Assembly: GCF_016919165.1 (NCBI RefSeq)
Contig: NZ_JAFFPS010000010.1
Coordinates: 124,001-188,000, forward strand
Origin: Leptospira chreensis
GTDB taxonomy: Bacteria; Spirochaetota; Leptospiria; Leptospirales; Leptospiraceae
Direction of reading: 5' to 3'
DNA: 64,000 nucleotides
Shown: piece after piece, positions 1 to 11,042 of the stretch
How the letters are laid out: every line of letters begins with the position of its first letter
How positions within the stretch are numbered: position 1 is the first letter of the stretch
Made by a program: the position numbers and the translations under genes
The notes under the pieces: generated by a model
The model's input: the letters and a program-made list of their open reading frames with translations, nothing else
Databases searched by the model: none
Told to the model about the DNA's origin: nothing

Positions 1-2
1 AA

Positions 3-422
3 ACCATGCGTCATGCCGATGGTGTGGGCCTTGCTGCCCCACAAATTGGTGTGTTAAAAAAATTAGTCGTTGTTGGTCAGGACGACGACAATGGAAGGTA
101 TCCGGGAACTCCTGAAGTTCCGAACCAAATCATCCTGAATCCAGAAATCACCCCCCTTTCTGGACCTGGAGATGGATTTTGGGAAGGTTGTCTTTCGGTT
201 CCCGGCATGCGTGGTTACGTCGAAAGACCCGATAAAATCAAAATGAAATGGCGGGATGAAAATTTTGAAGAACATGAAGAGATCATAGAAGGGTATCGCG
301 CCATTGTACTACAACACGAGTGTGATCACCTATTCGGAGTTCTTTATGTAGACCGACTCAAAAGTACAAAGTTATTCGGTTATAACGAAGACATCGATAC
401 TGCCGGCAAGTTGTTAGATTAA
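3..422 (+). CDS. def: peptide deformylase, 5' end outside window
   Basis: Removes the N-formyl group from nascent proteins, using a metal ion. The three family motifs are all present in the visible part: GVGLAAPQ near the visible start, EGCLS about residue 60 and QHECDH about residue 103, so the Cys, the two His and the catalytic Glu are all there. The reading frame is open up to the first base, and family members have some 35-45 residues ahead of the first motif, so the true start lies upstream of the window. The internal ATG at 6 is not the start. The RND pump gene begins 26 bases after the stop, so the two may be co-transcribed. Confidence 0.93.
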   Translation, partial: TMRHADGVGLAAPQIGVLKKLVVVGQDDDNGRYPGTPEVPNQIILNPEITPLSGPGDGFWEGCLSVPGMRGYVERPDKIKMKWRDENFEEHEEIIEGYRAIVLQHECDHLFGVLYVDRLKSTKLFGYNEDIDTAGKLLD

Positions 423-448
423 ATAGATTTTTCTCCTAAAGGAGCCAT

Positions 449-3400
449 ATGGGATCATCCATAGTTGAGTATTTTCTTTCGAAGAGTTTATTCGTAAACC
501 TTCTTACCTTTCTCATTCTTCTTGTGGGTGGATTCACAGCCGCCACAATGAATCGTGAAGCCTTTCCCAATATCAATTTTGATATTGTGAGTATTACTTC
601 CGTCTATCCAGGGGCAGCACCAGCCGATGTGGAAAAGTTGGTAACCAAACCTTTGGAAGATGCAATCAAAGAAGTGGATGGGATCAAAGAGTTTCGTTCT
701 GCGTCCTTGGAAAACCGTTCGGGAATCATCGTCACCATCGATCCGAACACAAAAAACACTCAAAAAGTAGTCGATGATCTAAAATCGGCCATTGATCGGA
801 TTCAAGATTTACCGGCAGAAGTAGAAGATCCCATAGTCACGGAAATCACAACAGCAAGACAACCCGTAATCGAAATTCATTTAACTTCTGTCACCAAAGA
901 CAACAAACCTCTGTTAAATGCGAAAGAACTCCGCGACCAAGCTAAAATCCTAGAAGAAAAATTGAAAGACTTGCCGACTGTGGCAAGGATCACAAAACGC
1001 GGATGGCGAGAACGGGAAATGAAGGTGGATTTAGATCCTGATAAATTAAGAGCCCTATCCCTTTCCTCCACCCAGGTCATCAATGCACTGCGACTCCGAA
1101 ATATCAATTTCCCTGGGGGAAATATCAATGAAAAAACCAGAGAAATCATTGTTCGCACCGTAGGAGAATTTGATTCCGCAGAAGAAATCGCCAATGTTTT
1201 TGTTCGATCCAATGACGCCGGACGTTCTGTACGGATTCGAGATGTAGCCCACGTTACCGAAGGATTTGAAGACTCCGATTATTTGGACAAATCCAATGGG
1301 GATATTGCCATTGCGTTAACAGTCATAAAACGGGAAAAGGCTGATGCCATCACTGTTGTGGATGATTCCAAACTAGTGGTAGAAGAATTTATTAAATCTA
1401 CTGGTGGGACTGTCAAACACGCTTTCGTAAATGACCTATCCAAATACATTCGGCGACGCCTGGGAGTTTTGACTTCCAATGCAGTCTCTGGACTTTTTCT
1501 CGTAACCGCTTCCCTATTTGTTTTTCTTGGTTGGCGAATGGCTCTCATGACTGCCCTTGGGATTCCGATCTCCATTGCCATGACCTTTGTTGCGATGAAC
1601 TATATGGGACTCACCTTGAATTTAATTTCCATGATGGGTCTTATCATTGTGGTCGGGATTCTCGTAGATGATGCCATCATCATTTGTGAAAATGTCTACC
1701 GCCATTTGGAAATGGGAGAAGAACCTTTTGAAGCGGCGATGCGAGGGACAAGTGAAGTTTTAGCTCCAGTTTCAGCCACTGTCACGACTACCATTGCTGC
1801 CTTTGGACCCATGCTCTTTATGACTGGAATTTTTGGAAAGTTCATCCACTCCATTCCTCTCGTGGTCATCCTATCTTTATGTAGTTCCCTATTTGAAGCC
1901 TTCTTTATGTTACCTTCTCACTTATATGATGTGAGTAAAGCCACTGATATGAAAGGCGAAGTCAAAGAAGAATCGCATTGGTTTATCAGATTCAAAGAAA
2001 ACACCTATCTACCTTTCCTTAGTTTTGCTTTGAAGAATCGATGGAAGATGGTGGGTCTTCTTATGGGTCTTTTTGTTTTTTCCCTCGCCATCCAAGTGAA
2101 GTTCGGAAAGTTCAAACTATTTCCCGGTGCCATTGAAACCTTCCAAGTGCGAGTCACAGCGGAAACTGGCCTTAAGTTAGAAGAAACCGATCGTTTCATT
2201 CGAGCCATTGAAGATGCTGTCGGTAAACTACCAAAAGGAGAAGTGGAAAACTATATCTCCCGTGTGGGAATCATCCAAAAGGATCCAAACGACCCCTTTA
2301 CCAAACGGGGAAAAAATTACGCCCAAGTGATGGTCTATCTCACTCCTGATGACAACAGAGAAAGATCTACAGAAAAAATCATCGAAGTGGTGCGCGAAAA
2401 CACCAAATTCATGTTAAATGAAAAAGCCCTCCTTCTTTTGGAAGAAAAACTGGCCAAAGAAAACCTTGGTCAAGAGAAAGAAGTAGCTCATTCTATCTCC
2501 GACACTCCGAAAGAATTCCTTCCTTTAAAAGGAAAACTGGTCAATCTTGAATTTGAAAAATTGGCTGGTGGGCCTCCTGTGGGAAAACCAGTTGCGATTG
2601 AAATCAAAGGGGATGATTTTGCCACCTTACTCAAAATTGGCGGTGAATTCAAAGCAGCCCTTGCCAAAATCAATGGAGTCACGGATATTGGAGACGACTT
2701 CAATGAAGGAAAAGATGAAATTCGAGTTTCCGTGGATGAAACCCTTGCTTCTTTTGCCGGAGTCAGTGTCCAATCCGTTTCTCTTGCGATCAACACTGCA
2801 CTTCAAGGAACCGTTTCTACAAAAATCAAAAGGGCTGACGAAGAAGTGGACGTGCGAGTTCGTTTTCCAGAAGAATACAGGTCTTCCCTCGCCCACTTAA
2901 ACAAAGTGTATGTAAACAACCTTACAGGAAACCTAATTCCCGTTTCCAGACTGACAAGTTATGACAGAAATCCGGGACGGGCTTCCATCAACCACTTGGA
3001 TGGGAAACGGTTATTAACAATCACATCTAACATTGATGAAACGGTTTCAACCTCAAGACAAGTGAATATCGAAGCCAAAAAACTCACAGAAGGAATCATC
3101 GCCAAATACCCTGGTTATTCGGTTCGGTTCTCTGGAGAAAATAAAGATACAGAAGAGTCTATGGCCTCTCTTGGACGAGCCTTCCTTGTGGGCCTTCTTA
3201 TCATTTATATGATCCTTGCTTCCCTATTCCGCTCTTTAGCACAACCTCTGATTGTGATGAGTGCCATTCCCTTTGCCGTCATTGGAGTGATCTTTGCCTT
3301 TTTACTCCATGGCCAACCCTTTTCCTTCCTTGCCTTTCTTGGGATCATCGGACTTGCGGGAGTGGTCGTAAACGACTCCATTGTCCTTGTGGACTGCGCC

Positions 3401-3703
3401 AACCAACTTCGAATTGAAGATCCAAGTAAATCTACTTTTGATCTTCTCGTGGAAGCAGGAAGCATTCGCCTAAGGGCCGTAATCTTAACCACGGTGACAA
3501 CGGTTCTTGGACTCCTTCCCACAGCTTACGGCATAGGTGGAAAGGATCCATTTCTTGTGCCGATGGCCTTAGCATTCGGTTGGGGATTGGCATTTGCCAC
3601 TTTCATCACTCTCATCATGGTTCCGGTATTTTATCTCAATCTCTACCTATTCAAAGATTGGATGGTTGGGAAATACCAAACAAGAAAAAAGAGATTTGTT
3701 TAA
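449..3703 (+). CDS. RND-family efflux permease (AcrB-like)
   Basis: Inner-membrane proton-driven exporter of the hydrophobe/amphiphile efflux type. Its length of 1084 residues is typical. Visible are an N-terminal membrane helix, a periplasmic loop, a helix block from about residue 340, the TM4 proton-relay pair in the stretch [13 protein letters not shown] (about residues 406-418), a second periplasmic loop and a C-terminal helix block with [12 protein letters not shown]. The start has a strong ribosome site (AAAGGAG). No membrane-fusion or outer-membrane partner is encoded next to it in this window, so partners must lie upstream or elsewhere. Substrate cannot be told from sequence. Confidence 0.9.
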   Translation: MGSSIVEYFLSKSLFVNLLTFLILLVGGFTAATMNREAFPNINFDIVSITSVYPGAAPADVEKLVTKPLEDAIKEVDGIKEFRSASLENRSGIIVTIDPNTKNTQKVVDDLKSAIDRIQDLPAEVEDPIVTEITTARQPVIEIHLTSVTKDNKPLLNAKELRDQAKILEEKLKDLPTVARITKRGWREREMKVDLDPDKLRALSLSSTQVINALRLRNINFPGGNINEKTREIIVRTVGEFDSAEEIANVFVRSNDAGRSVRIRDVAHVTEGFEDSDYLDKSNGDIAIALTVIKREKADAITVVDDSKLVVEEFIKSTGGTVKHAFVNDLSKYIRRRLGVLTSNAVSGLFLVTASLFVFLGWRMALMTALGIPISIAMTFVAMNYMGLTLNLISMMGLIIVVGILVDDAIIICENVYRHLEMGEEPFEAAMRGTSEVLAPVSATVTTTIAAFGPMLFMTGIFGKFIHSIPLVVILSLCSSLFEAFFMLPSHLYDVSKATDMKGEVKEESHWFIRFKENTYLPFLSFALKNRWKMVGLLMGLFVFSLAIQVKFGKFKLFPGAIETFQVRVTAETGLKLEETDRFIRAIEDAVGKLPKGEVENYISRVGIIQKDPNDPFTKRGKNYAQVMVYLTPDDNRERSTEKIIEVVRENTKFMLNEKALLLLEEKLAKENLGQEKEVAHSISDTPKEFLPLKGKLVNLEFEKLAGGPPVGKPVAIEIKGDDFATLLKIGGEFKAALAKINGVTDIGDDFNEGKDEIRVSVDETLASFAGVSVQSVSLAINTALQGTVSTKIKRADEEVDVRVRFPEEYRSSLAHLNKVYVNNLTGNLIPVSRLTSYDRNPGRASINHLDGKRLLTITSNIDETVSTSRQVNIEAKKLTEGIIAKYPGYSVRFSGENKDTEESMASLGRAFLVGLLIIYMILASLFRSLAQPLIVMSAIPFAVIGVIFAFLLHGQPFSFLAFLGIIGLAGVVVNDSIVLVDCANQLRIEDPSKSTFDLLVEAGSIRLRAVILTTVTTVLGLLPTAYGIGGKDPFLVPMALAFGWGLAFATFITLIMVPVFYLNLYLFKDWMVGKYQTRKKRFV

Positions 3704-3718
3704 AAACTAGGATTCATT

Positions 3719-3752
3719 CCCAACAGCCGTATCGAAAAAGTGCGGTTGTTGG
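3719..3752 (+). terminator. hairpin after RND pump gene
   Basis: Inverted repeat CCAACAGCCG / CGGTTGTTGG, 10 bp with one G-U pair and a 13-base loop, 16 bases after the stop codon. No T-run follows, so it may be an RNA-stabilising 3' stem rather than an intrinsic terminator. Confidence 0.4.
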
Positions 3753-3854
3753 AGAATTGATTTAAGTAAGATAGTGGAAGATTTTAAGGTTGGTAGGAAG
3801 TAGAACGAAATTCAATAAAACCGGACGACGTCAGCAGAACCTGATGAAGTCGAT

Positions 3855-5111
3855 TTAATCCTTTTTATCATTTAAAACTTCAGTGAGAGTCACAAACTTA
3901 TATCCTTTTTCCTTCATCCGTTCGATGTAAGTAGGAAGGATATAAATCAATTTATCAAATTTTCTAGGCCCACCCAAATGCATCAGGATGATGGCACCGT
4001 TCATTCCGTTCGCATCTGCCTTCTCCCAATTTTCTAAAAAAGTCAAAGTTTCTTCCCCTGTTTTGTAATGAGGATTGCGAACCACTTCCTTTTTCCCTTT
4101 GGATGTTTTTTTGTATAAGAATTGTTTGCTAATATAATCCGGTAGATCGAGGGACCCTTTCGAATTATTCGACCACATAATATGATCCGTATATCCGAGA
4201 CTTGCATGGGCATCTAAAATCAATTGGCTAAGGGCACCGTAAGGTAGGCGGTAGTATTTCTTTAATTCTTGTTTGGTGAGAGAATGGAATGTATCTTCCA
4301 CTCGTTTTAATTCTTCCGCCATCCGTGGCAGGTCAAGAACCGACTTAGAAAGATAATCAAGAACCAATCGTTTTTTTAAGGATGTTTCTGTTACGGATCT
4401 TTGGTAGTTAAAATGCGACCAGGTATGATTTCCAAATTCTACCGATCCTGTTTTTGCCATTTTTTTGATATAATCTAAATTTTGACGAAGAAAGAAAGAA
4501 CCATTGATATCAGAAGGTCTTTCATTGGATAGAAAGAGGGTCACTTTGATTTTATGTTCTTTGATATAATTGTACAATACAGGAAGTTCTTCTCCCGTAG
4601 CCAAATCAAAAGTAAGAGCAATTTCTTTTTGGGTTTCATTGCCCCGAAGGACATTACGACCCTTAGTATTTTGGCTCACTTCTTTTAGGAACTGAACATT
4701 CTCTTCGACTTGTTTGGCAAGTTCCGCATCGGGTTCAGCATCACCTTCCAGTGCCTTCTCATCCCGAAGTTGTTCTTGGTACATCAGTGAGAAAAGAGAT
4801 TGTTCCAGTTCACGAAGGTTCTTTTCTTTTTCTTTGACCTCGGTCTCGAGTTTGGTAACACTCAGACTGAGATAGAGCAAATACCCACAAAGAACAAGAA
4901 CAGTAATCCCGACAAAAGAGAGGGCAGAAACCAGAGCGAACTTACGAAGTTTTTTAGCAAATAACCTGTCCTTCTCGATGTCCTGGGAAAGTTCATGAAC
5001 AATATCCTGAATTTCCTTTTCTTCATTTGTCGGATCGAGAGACATTTGGGTATGGGTTTCCTTACTTTCGATTATCGGATTTGGCGGGACCGTTCTAAAA
5101 CGGTCTACCAT
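3855..5111 (-). CDS. membrane-anchored polysaccharide deacetylase (NodB domain)
   Basis: Predicted carbohydrate esterase family 4 enzyme acting on cell-wall or surface glycan. About residues 45-75 form a membrane helix, followed by a coiled-coil-like segment rich in E and K, then the NodB domain. Motif 2 is HTWSH with its two metal-binding His, motif 3 is RLPYG, and a late HLGG segment is present. Motif 1 reads TFDLATG instead of the usual TFDDG, so the second Asp, a metal ligand in classic members, is missing. The ATG at 5111 lies 5 bases past the tyrS stop. An in-frame ATG at 5045 (residue 23) is an alternative start and would leave the hairpin at 5088-5105 in the leader. Confidence 0.8.
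   Translation of the reverse strand: MVDRFRTVPPNPIIESKETHTQMSLDPTNEEKEIQDIVHELSQDIEKDRLFAKKLRKFALVSALSFVGITVLVLCGYLLYLSLSVTKLETEVKEKEKNLRELEQSLFSLMYQEQLRDEKALEGDAEPDAELAKQVEENVQFLKEVSQNTKGRNVLRGNETQKEIALTFDLATGEELPVLYNYIKEHKIKVTLFLSNERPSDINGSFFLRQNLDYIKKMAKTGSVEFGNHTWSHFNYQRSVTETSLKKRLVLDYLSKSVLDLPRMAEELKRVEDTFHSLTKQELKKYYRLPYGALSQLILDAHASLGYTDHIMWSNNSKGSLDLPDYISKQFLYKKTSKGKKEVVRNPHYKTGEETLTFLENWEKADANGMNGAIILMHLGGPRKFDKLIYILPTYIERMKEKGYKFVTLTEVLNDKKD
5088..5105 (-). repeat. perfect hairpin between tyrS and deacetylase
   Basis: GACCGTT / AACGGTC, 7-bp perfect stem with a 4-base loop, just after the tyrS stop on the minus strand and inside the first codons of the longer deacetylase reading. 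No T-run follows. It may uncouple the two genes, or mark a processing site. Confidence 0.4.
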
Positions 5112-5116
5112 TGCCT

Positions 5117-6343
5117 TTAAGTCTTTATCTTTAAAAATTTTCCCTTCTTTCCTTGGCGGATCAGGTATTCTTTTCCTGGCTCCAAAGATAGGCTTGCATC
5201 AGTGATTTTTTCTTCATCCAAATACAAACCACCCGCCTGGATGAGCCGACGACCCTCCGAGACACTCGGAATGAATTTCAATTGGGACAATACATAGACA
5301 AGAAGCGGTGGTTTTTCTGCAAAATAAGAAGGATCCAAATTCTCGATAGGAATCTCGTCCGGAAGGGCCCTATTTTTAGTATTGTGGATGGCAGTCCACT
5401 CCTCCACAGCCTTTCGGTTTTCCTCTACCGGATGGAGTTGGTCCATAATGAGGAGAGCGAGTTCCGTTTTGACTTCTTTGGGATGGAGTGATTTACCCGC
5501 GATTCCCGCCTTTCGTTTTTCCACTTCCGTTAGGGGAAGGTCAGTCAAAAGTTCAAAATAATTCCACATGAGATCATCGGAGATCGACATGATTTTTCCG
5601 TACATATCAATGGGTTTTTCTATGATGCCAACATAGTTGCCAAGAGACTTGGACATTTTTTTAACACCGTCGAGACCCACAAGGAGAGGTAAGGTCACAA
5701 CAGATTGTGGTTTTTGTCCATATTCTCTTTGTAAGTCGCGACCGACTAACATATTAAACTTCTGATCCGTTCCACCCAATTCCACATCCGCTTTCATGGC
5801 AACGGAATCATAACCTTGTACGAGTGGATATAAAAACTCAATCATAGAGATAGGAGTTCCAGCTTTATGGCGTTTGGTGAAGTCGTCTCTTTCCAACATA
5901 CGAGAGACTGTGTATTTGGATGTTAAAACCAAAACATCTTCGAATTTCATTTCCGAACACCAATGCGAGTTGTAGAGAATTTTTGTTTTGTTGGGATCTA
6001 AAATTTTAAAAACTTGGGTTTGATAAGTTTTGGAATTTTCCAATACCTCTTCTTTCGAAAGGCGTTTCCTTGTTTCGGACTTTCCCGTGGGGTCACCGAT
6101 CATCGCAGTAAAATCACCGAGCATAAAACAAACTTCATGTCCCAAATCTTGAAAGTGTTTGAGTTTTCTGAGTAAAACAAAATGCCCTAAATGTAAATCG
6201 GGAGCTGTGGGATCAAAACCTGCTTTGATCGTAAGGGAAGGTTTGGATTTTATCTTTTCTAAAAGCTCTGCTTCACTGATGATCTCGACAGTTCCGCGGC
6301 GGATGGTATCTAATTCTTGGTTCAATTCTCTTTCAGTTTTCAT
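5117..6343 (-). CDS. tyrS: tyrosyl-tRNA synthetase
   Basis: Charges tRNA-Tyr. Class I signatures are clear: DLHLGHF (HIGH box) about residue 50 and KKMSKSLG (KMSKS box) about residue 230. The C-terminal part from about residue 340 carries the S4-type RNA-binding domain. At 408 residues it has the usual length. The start is the only good ATG before the divergent intergenic region shared with glpD. No T-box or other leader structure is evident upstream. The deacetylase follows 5 bases after the stop. Confidence 0.95.
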   Translation of the reverse strand: MKTERELNQELDTIRRGTVEIISEAELLEKIKSKPSLTIKAGFDPTAPDLHLGHFVLLRKLKHFQDLGHEVCFMLGDFTAMIGDPTGKSETRKRLSKEEVLENSKTYQTQVFKILDPNKTKILYNSHWCSEMKFEDVLVLTSKYTVSRMLERDDFTKRHKAGTPISMIEFLYPLVQGYDSVAMKADVELGGTDQKFNMLVGRDLQREYGQKPQSVVTLPLLVGLDGVKKMSKSLGNYVGIIEKPIDMYGKIMSISDDLMWNYFELLTDLPLTEVEKRKAGIAGKSLHPKEVKTELALLIMDQLHPVEENRKAVEEWTAIHNTKNRALPDEIPIENLDPSYFAEKPPLLVYVLSQLKFIPSVSEGRRLIQAGGLYLDEEKITDASLSLEPGKEYLIRQGKKGKFLKIKT

Positions 6344-6381
6344 AACAAATGCAAAAATTTTCGATGGTCAAATGGTGACTT

Positions 6382-6412
6382 TTGACAACACTAACCTTAG
6401 AATCTCTATAGG
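6382..6412 (+). promoter_or_regulatory. candidate sigma-70 promoter for glpD
   Basis: A perfect TTGACA at 6382-6387 is followed 19 bases later by TATAGG (or 17 bases later by TCTATA), about 30 bases before the glpD start. The -10 is imperfect, so this is a suggestion only. Confidence 0.35.
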
Positions 6413-6439
6413 CAACCACCAAAGTACGTAAATATCCTT

Positions 6440-8047
6440 ATGAATCATTTAGATGAAAGAAAACAAACACTAAAACAATTAGAAGCAACGGACTACGATG
6501 TCTTAGTACTTGGCGGTGGGGCCTCCGGATCCGGCACCGCTCTGGATGCGGCCTTACGTGGGTACAAAGTGGCCCTTCTGGAAAAACAGGATTTTTCTTC
6601 GGGAACTAGTTCCCGTTCTACCAAACTCATCCATGGGGGGGTTCGTTACCTGGCCCAGTTCCATTTCAAATTGATTTACGAAGCCTTGTCCGAAAGAAAA
6701 CGCCTTTTACAAAATGCACCCCATCTGGTGAAACCTCTCCAGTTTGTTTTACCAACCTATGTTTGGTGGGAAAAACCATTTTTTTCCATTGGCCTCACTA
6801 TGTATGATCTCCTTGCCGGAAAATCCATAGTCCCAGGTCACGAAAGAATTTCGAAAGATACGGCTCTTGACTATTTTGCCTCTCTCAAAAAGAAAAATCT
6901 AAAAGGTGGGATTGCCTACTACGACGCACAGTTCAACGATGCTCGTTTGAATGTGACCGCTGTCCGGGCTGCCAAAGAAAATGGAGCCGATGTATTGTCT
7001 CGAATGGAAGTGATTTCCTTTTTAAAAGATTCAAAAGGGAAAATCATTGGAGTCACAGCCAAAGACCTCATCACAAAAAAGAAAATCAACATCAAAGCCA
7101 AAGTAGTCGCCAATACCACAGGAGTTTGGATTGACTCTCTTCGCAAACTAGATGATCCCAAGGCAGAACCAGTCCTTGCTCCCAGCCAAGGAATCCATCT
7201 TGTGTTCGACAAAGAAAAGTTACCTTGTCGCACTGCGATGATCATTCCGAAAACTCCCGATGGACGAGTGGTTTTTGTCATCCCTTGGGAAGGAAAAGTC
7301 CTTCTCGGAACCACAGACACAGCCATCCAAAAAATTGATGAAGAGCCGCTCCCTCTGGCTTCGGAAGTGGAGTTTTTACTAAAAACCGGAAACGAATATT
7401 TGGACACCAAACTCACCAAAAACGATATTGAATCTGTCTTTTCCGGACTTCGTCCTCTCATCTCCACAGGTGGTAAAAAAGATACCAAGTCCATTTCTCG
7501 TGAAGAGGCCATTCTTGTTTCTGACTCTGGTCTAGTGACCATGTCCGGTGGAAAATGGTCTACCTTTCGTAAAATGGCAGAAGACTTAACCGACAAACTC
7601 ATCTCAGTGGGAAAGCTTTCCTCCAAAATGAAATGTGTCACCGCTAGTTTTGCTTTCCCTGGTGCCGATGGGTATTCCAAACATTTGGTGGCCAAAATCC
7701 AAACCATGTATGATCTCTCTTATGAAACTGCCGTTCGTTTGGTGGATGCCTATGGCGGAGAAGTATCCTTCATTTTGGGTAAAAAACCAAAGGAACTAAA
7801 AAAAGGTTCTGGTTACTTTTTAGAAGAGATCAAACATTTTGTGAAAAAGGAATTTGCCCTTTCTGTGAGTGATGTCTTATCTCGACGACTTCGGGTTGTC
7901 TTTTTGGATTTGAAGCTGGCTGAATCTTTAGCAGTTCCAGTGGCCAATGCCCTAGCCAAAGAACTTGGTTGGAAGGAAACAGAGAAAAAGGCTTCTTTAA
8001 ATGAATTACTTGGTCATATCAAGGATTTAAAGAAAACCATCGCATAA
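6440..8047 (+). CDS. glpD: glycerol-3-phosphate dehydrogenase (FAD)
   Basis: Membrane-associated flavoenzyme oxidising glycerol-3-phosphate to dihydroxyacetone phosphate and feeding electrons to quinone. The N-terminal FAD-binding motif GGGASGSGTALDA is at about residues 25-37, followed by the family signature around SSRSTKLIHGGVRYL (about 56-70). The C-terminal 130 residues match the helical DAO_C domain. Length (535) is typical of the aerobic single-subunit enzyme. It is monocistronic: the next gene is convergent. In leptospires glycerol and lipids are main carbon sources, so a central role is expected. Confidence 0.93.
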   Translation: MNHLDERKQTLKQLEATDYDVLVLGGGASGSGTALDAALRGYKVALLEKQDFSSGTSSRSTKLIHGGVRYLAQFHFKLIYEALSERKRLLQNAPHLVKPLQFVLPTYVWWEKPFFSIGLTMYDLLAGKSIVPGHERISKDTALDYFASLKKKNLKGGIAYYDAQFNDARLNVTAVRAAKENGADVLSRMEVISFLKDSKGKIIGVTAKDLITKKKINIKAKVVANTTGVWIDSLRKLDDPKAEPVLAPSQGIHLVFDKEKLPCRTAMIIPKTPDGRVVFVIPWEGKVLLGTTDTAIQKIDEEPLPLASEVEFLLKTGNEYLDTKLTKNDIESVFSGLRPLISTGGKKDTKSISREEAILVSDSGLVTMSGGKWSTFRKMAEDLTDKLISVGKLSSKMKCVTASFAFPGADGYSKHLVAKIQTMYDLSYETAVRLVDAYGGEVSFILGKKPKELKKGSGYFLEEIKHFVKKEFALSVSDVLSRRLRVVFLDLKLAESLAVPVANALAKELGWKETEKKASLNELLGHIKDLKKTIA

Positions 8048-8095
8048 TAAGAGCAGAAGCCGGTTTCGATTGGATAGATCAGTATTTATCTAAAT

Positions 8096-9196
8096 CTACT
8101 TCGGTTTGGGAAGTTCGTAATGATAAAAAGTTCTTCCCGATTCCTTTTCTTTTAAAACCAGTAAGTAATGAGTTTTTGGTTGGAACACTTCCGAAAACCT
8201 GGTACCTAGTTTGGTTTTGAAATTTTCGTAATCTTCATCCCCCACTTCGGCCCGTTTGAATACCCAAGAAATATTTCGTTCAATCCCACCTTGGTCATAA
8301 TAACTCAAATTGAGTTCGAGTCCATCTTCTGAGGATTGTAAGATCGTATAGGTTCCCACAATGGATGGCAAAAATCCCATAGGATCTCCCTCTCCATACA
8401 TTTCTGAAAAACTAAAGGTTTGGTCGGATTTAAAAAACACAGGAAGGATGGTTCCTTGGTCTGAAAAGGAAATGGTTCCCTTTTCGTTGGCCAAAACCAA
8501 TTGCCTAAATCCAGAAAAATGCCTTTCTGCCTTTCCGAATTGTTCAATGGTACGTTTGATTTTATCAAAGGAAACCCAAGGGTAAGAAAGAAATTTTTCC
8601 TCTTTTAGTTCTCCAAAGGAAACTTCGGAAATACAAACTCTTCCCGTGGAACCAGAACCAAAGGTTTCTAAAATTTCTAACCGGATGACATTGCCTTGGA
8701 ACTTAGAGTCCAAATCCAAAATCTGAAATCCTGATTTTCCAAACTTGGGTTTGTTTAATTCCAAATCAATAGTCGCATTCATTTTTAATTTGGATTTTAA
8801 ATCATCGGTTTCCATATCGAATGTTGTGATCCGAAGCTTTTTCACAGCATCATTGGATTTTAAATCTAAGGCAGATCTATGATGACCGTTAAATATTTGT
8901 AAGGCGGAGAATTGCGAATAGGATTTTAAGTATAAAGTAAATCCAGATCCTACTTCTTTGGAATTCGCACAAAATGCAGTGGTGGTTTTGGCATCCAAAG
9001 CCAGTTCCGGACTGAACCGCCAAGGTTCTTCCGGGCTCACTTGGCCCACACTTTGGGTTCGTAAGTAGTCTAGTTGTTTTTCAGATCCCTTACATTGGAA
9101 ACTGAAGGCTACTGCGAGAATCAGAAGGCAAAAATATCTAGGGAGCTTTGAGTGAGAAAAAGACAGGTAGGTGAAATGGAATTGGTTCAGACCCAT
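8096..9196 (-). CDS. lipoprotein with NADase-type glycan-binding-like domain
   Basis: An exported protein of 366 residues. The N-terminus has a hydrophobic stretch ending in AFSFQC, a loose lipobox of the kind used by leptospiral lipoproteins. Residues about 50-190 resemble the galactose-binding-like fold of the NADase-type glycan-binding (discoidin-related) family: PWRFSPELALD, an AFC segment and FNGHHRS. The C-terminal half is of no family I recognise. It sits alone between convergent glpD and rpoD. Function is unknown; binding of sugar at the cell surface is an inference from the fold assignment. Confidence 0.6.
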   Translation of the reverse strand: MGLNQFHFTYLSFSHSKLPRYFCLLILAVAFSFQCKGSEKQLDYLRTQSVGQVSPEEPWRFSPELALDAKTTTAFCANSKEVGSGFTLYLKSYSQFSALQIFNGHHRSALDLKSNDAVKKLRITTFDMETDDLKSKLKMNATIDLELNKPKFGKSGFQILDLDSKFQGNVIRLEILETFGSGSTGRVCISEVSFGELKEEKFLSYPWVSFDKIKRTIEQFGKAERHFSGFRQLVLANEKGTISFSDQGTILPVFFKSDQTFSFSEMYGEGDPMGFLPSIVGTYTILQSSEDGLELNLSYYDQGGIERNISWVFKRAEVGDEDYENFKTKLGTRFSEVFQPKTHYLLVLKEKESGRTFYHYELPKPK

Positions 9197-9253
9197 GGAA
9201 TTCCCAAACCATGAATCTGAACGAAAGGACGATCAAGCGAAAAACAATTTCTC

Positions 9254-11026
9254 TTAATCGATATAGTCTTTGAGTTTTTTGGACCGGCTTGGGTGTCGAA
9301 GTCTTCGAAGGGCCTTGGCCTCAATCTGACGAATCCGCTCCCGAGTCACCTTAAACTGATAACCTACCTCTTCCAATGTCTGTGCATACCCGTCATCCAA
9401 ACCAAATCGCATCCGAATGACCTTTTGCTCCCGAGCCGGGAGTGTTTGTAAGACCTGACGGATTTGTTCGGAAAGGATGGAAGACGCTGCTGAGTTCAAA
9501 GGAGAGATCACTTCCTTATCCTCGATAAAATCTCCGAGTTCCGAATCTTCTTCTGAACCCACAGGAATTTCGAGGGAAATTGGCTCCCGGGCAACGTTTT
9601 TCACAGCCTTTACTTTCTGAACTGGCCAGCCGAGTCGTTCGGCAATTTCATCATTGGAAGGATCACGGCCAAATTCTTGAACAAAGAGTCTCGTTTCCCG
9701 AATCACCTTGTTCACTTGTTCGATCATGTGAACCGGTACACGAATGGTTCTGGCTTGGTCAGAGATCGCACGAGTGATGGCTTGTCTAATCCACCAAGTC
9801 GCATAAGTAGAAAATTTATAACCTTTTTTGTATTCGAACTTATCTACCGCTCGGATAAGACCAATGTTTCCTTCTTGGATTAGGTCAAAGAAATGCATTC
9901 CACGGTTTGCGTATCGTTTCGCAATGGAGACCACCAAACGAAGGTTTGCTCGCACAAGTTCTCGTTTCGCTTGGGCAATTTCTCTTTCGCCTTTGATGAT
10001 TTTTTCACCCCAGTCTTTGATTTCGCCAACAGGAGATCCGGCTTCCTGTTCCATACGACGGAGTTTTCTTTCGTTGTTACGAATGTCTTTGATGACTTCA
10101 CGAACTTCATCAATATCGCAACCCATCATCTTTTCGATTTCATCTAAGTTTTCATTTTTTTCAATGAAACGATTGAGGGCTTTGATTTCGCGAACATCAT
10201 GTCCGTATTTGGCTTTGATTTTAAGAAAATGTTTTTCAATTTCCTTAACTCGGAATACCATCGATTTGATCTTTTGAGAGATCTTTTGGATTTCTTTTTG
10301 AGAAACACCAATTTTACGAATGGCTTCGTCAATTTTACCAGTGGATAAATCAATTTTTTCTTTGAGTTCTTTGAACTTCTTAGAGTTCTCAGAATATTTA
10401 CGAATTCGGTTTGTGGATTCGTTCAGAACTTTTTCATCTTGTTGGATGAGTTCCATGTTTTCAAAGAATACTTTTTCCAATTTGTCCGCTTGCTCTTGGT
10501 TGAGGGCGTACATTTTGTCCACTTTTACTAAGTCATAAACTTTGATTTTTTTGGACTTAATCTTTGGAATGAGTTTTGCAAAGTTTTGGCGTAGTATCGA
10601 AGAACTAAGGATGGTTTCTTCAATGATCTTTTCACCCTTCTCAATCCGTTTTGCGAGAAACACTTCTGTTTCTCCAGAGATCAGAGATACTTTACCAATT
10701 TCTTTTAAATATAGGCGGATTGGATCTTCGGAACTAGAAGAAACACTGGACTCTCTTTTTTTACGTGCAGGTTTCTCTTTTGTTTCTTTGTTCGTTTCTT
10801 CTTTAGTCGTAGTGAGGGAACTCGATTCTTCCAAAGATTTTTTGGAATACTCTTCTACAATTTCAATCCCCATCTCATGTAACAAAGTAAAGACATCATC
10901 GATCTTTTCGGAATTTAAGATTTTATCCGGAAGTATTTCATTGATTTCATCATAAGAAACCTCTCGATTTGCTTTACCGATCGAGATGATCTTTTGTACT
11001 TCTGGTAGGCTTGCTAGATTTTCCAT
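9254..11026 (-). CDS. rpoD: RNA polymerase primary sigma factor (sigma-70)
   Basis: Principal sigma factor. Region 1.2 starts at about [11 protein letters not shown], and a long charged non-conserved region precedes region 2, which has the [21 protein letters not shown] core and the [15 protein letters not shown] -10 recognition helix. Region 4.2 ends with [20 protein letters not shown] start it at 11026 (MENLASL), with AGAGG ahead of it. The frame stays open to an ATG at 11098, but that start would overlap dnaG by 56 bases and adds a basic, unconserved stretch. It is the last gene of the rpsU-yqeY-dnaG-rpoD block. Confidence 0.95.
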   Translation of the reverse strand: MENLASLPEVQKIISIGKANREVSYDEINEILPDKILNSEKIDDVFTLLHEMGIEIVEEYSKKSLEESSSLTTTKEETNKETKEKPARKKRESSVSSSSEDPIRLYLKEIGKVSLISGETEVFLAKRIEKGEKIIEETILSSSILRQNFAKLIPKIKSKKIKVYDLVKVDKMYALNQEQADKLEKVFFENMELIQQDEKVLNESTNRIRKYSENSKKFKELKEKIDLSTGKIDEAIRKIGVSQKEIQKISQKIKSMVFRVKEIEKHFLKIKAKYGHDVREIKALNRFIEKNENLDEIEKMMGCDIDEVREVIKDIRNNERKLRRMEQEAGSPVGEIKDWGEKIIKGEREIAQAKRELVRANLRLVVSIAKRYANRGMHFFDLIQEGNIGLIRAVDKFEYKKGYKFSTYATWWIRQAITRAISDQARTIRVPVHMIEQVNKVIRETRLFVQEFGRDPSNDEIAERLGWPVQKVKAVKNVAREPISLEIPVGSEEDSELGDFIEDKEVISPLNSAASSILSEQIRQVLQTLPAREQKVIRMRFGLDDGYAQTLEEVGYQFKVTRERIRQIEAKALRRLRHPSRSKKLKDYID

Positions 11027-11042
11027 TCTACCTCTATCCTCT

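Noticed and set aside
6344..6439. T-box or riboswitch leader for tyrS
   Set aside because: The gap is only 96 bases, shared with a divergent gene, and contains no specifier stem or antiterminator-like sequence.
6919..7707. 262-residue open frame antisense to glpD
   Set aside because: Lies wholly inside a clear flavoenzyme gene, has an Arg/Ser/Thr-rich shadow composition and no domain. Long antisense frames are common where the sense codon bias excludes stop codons.
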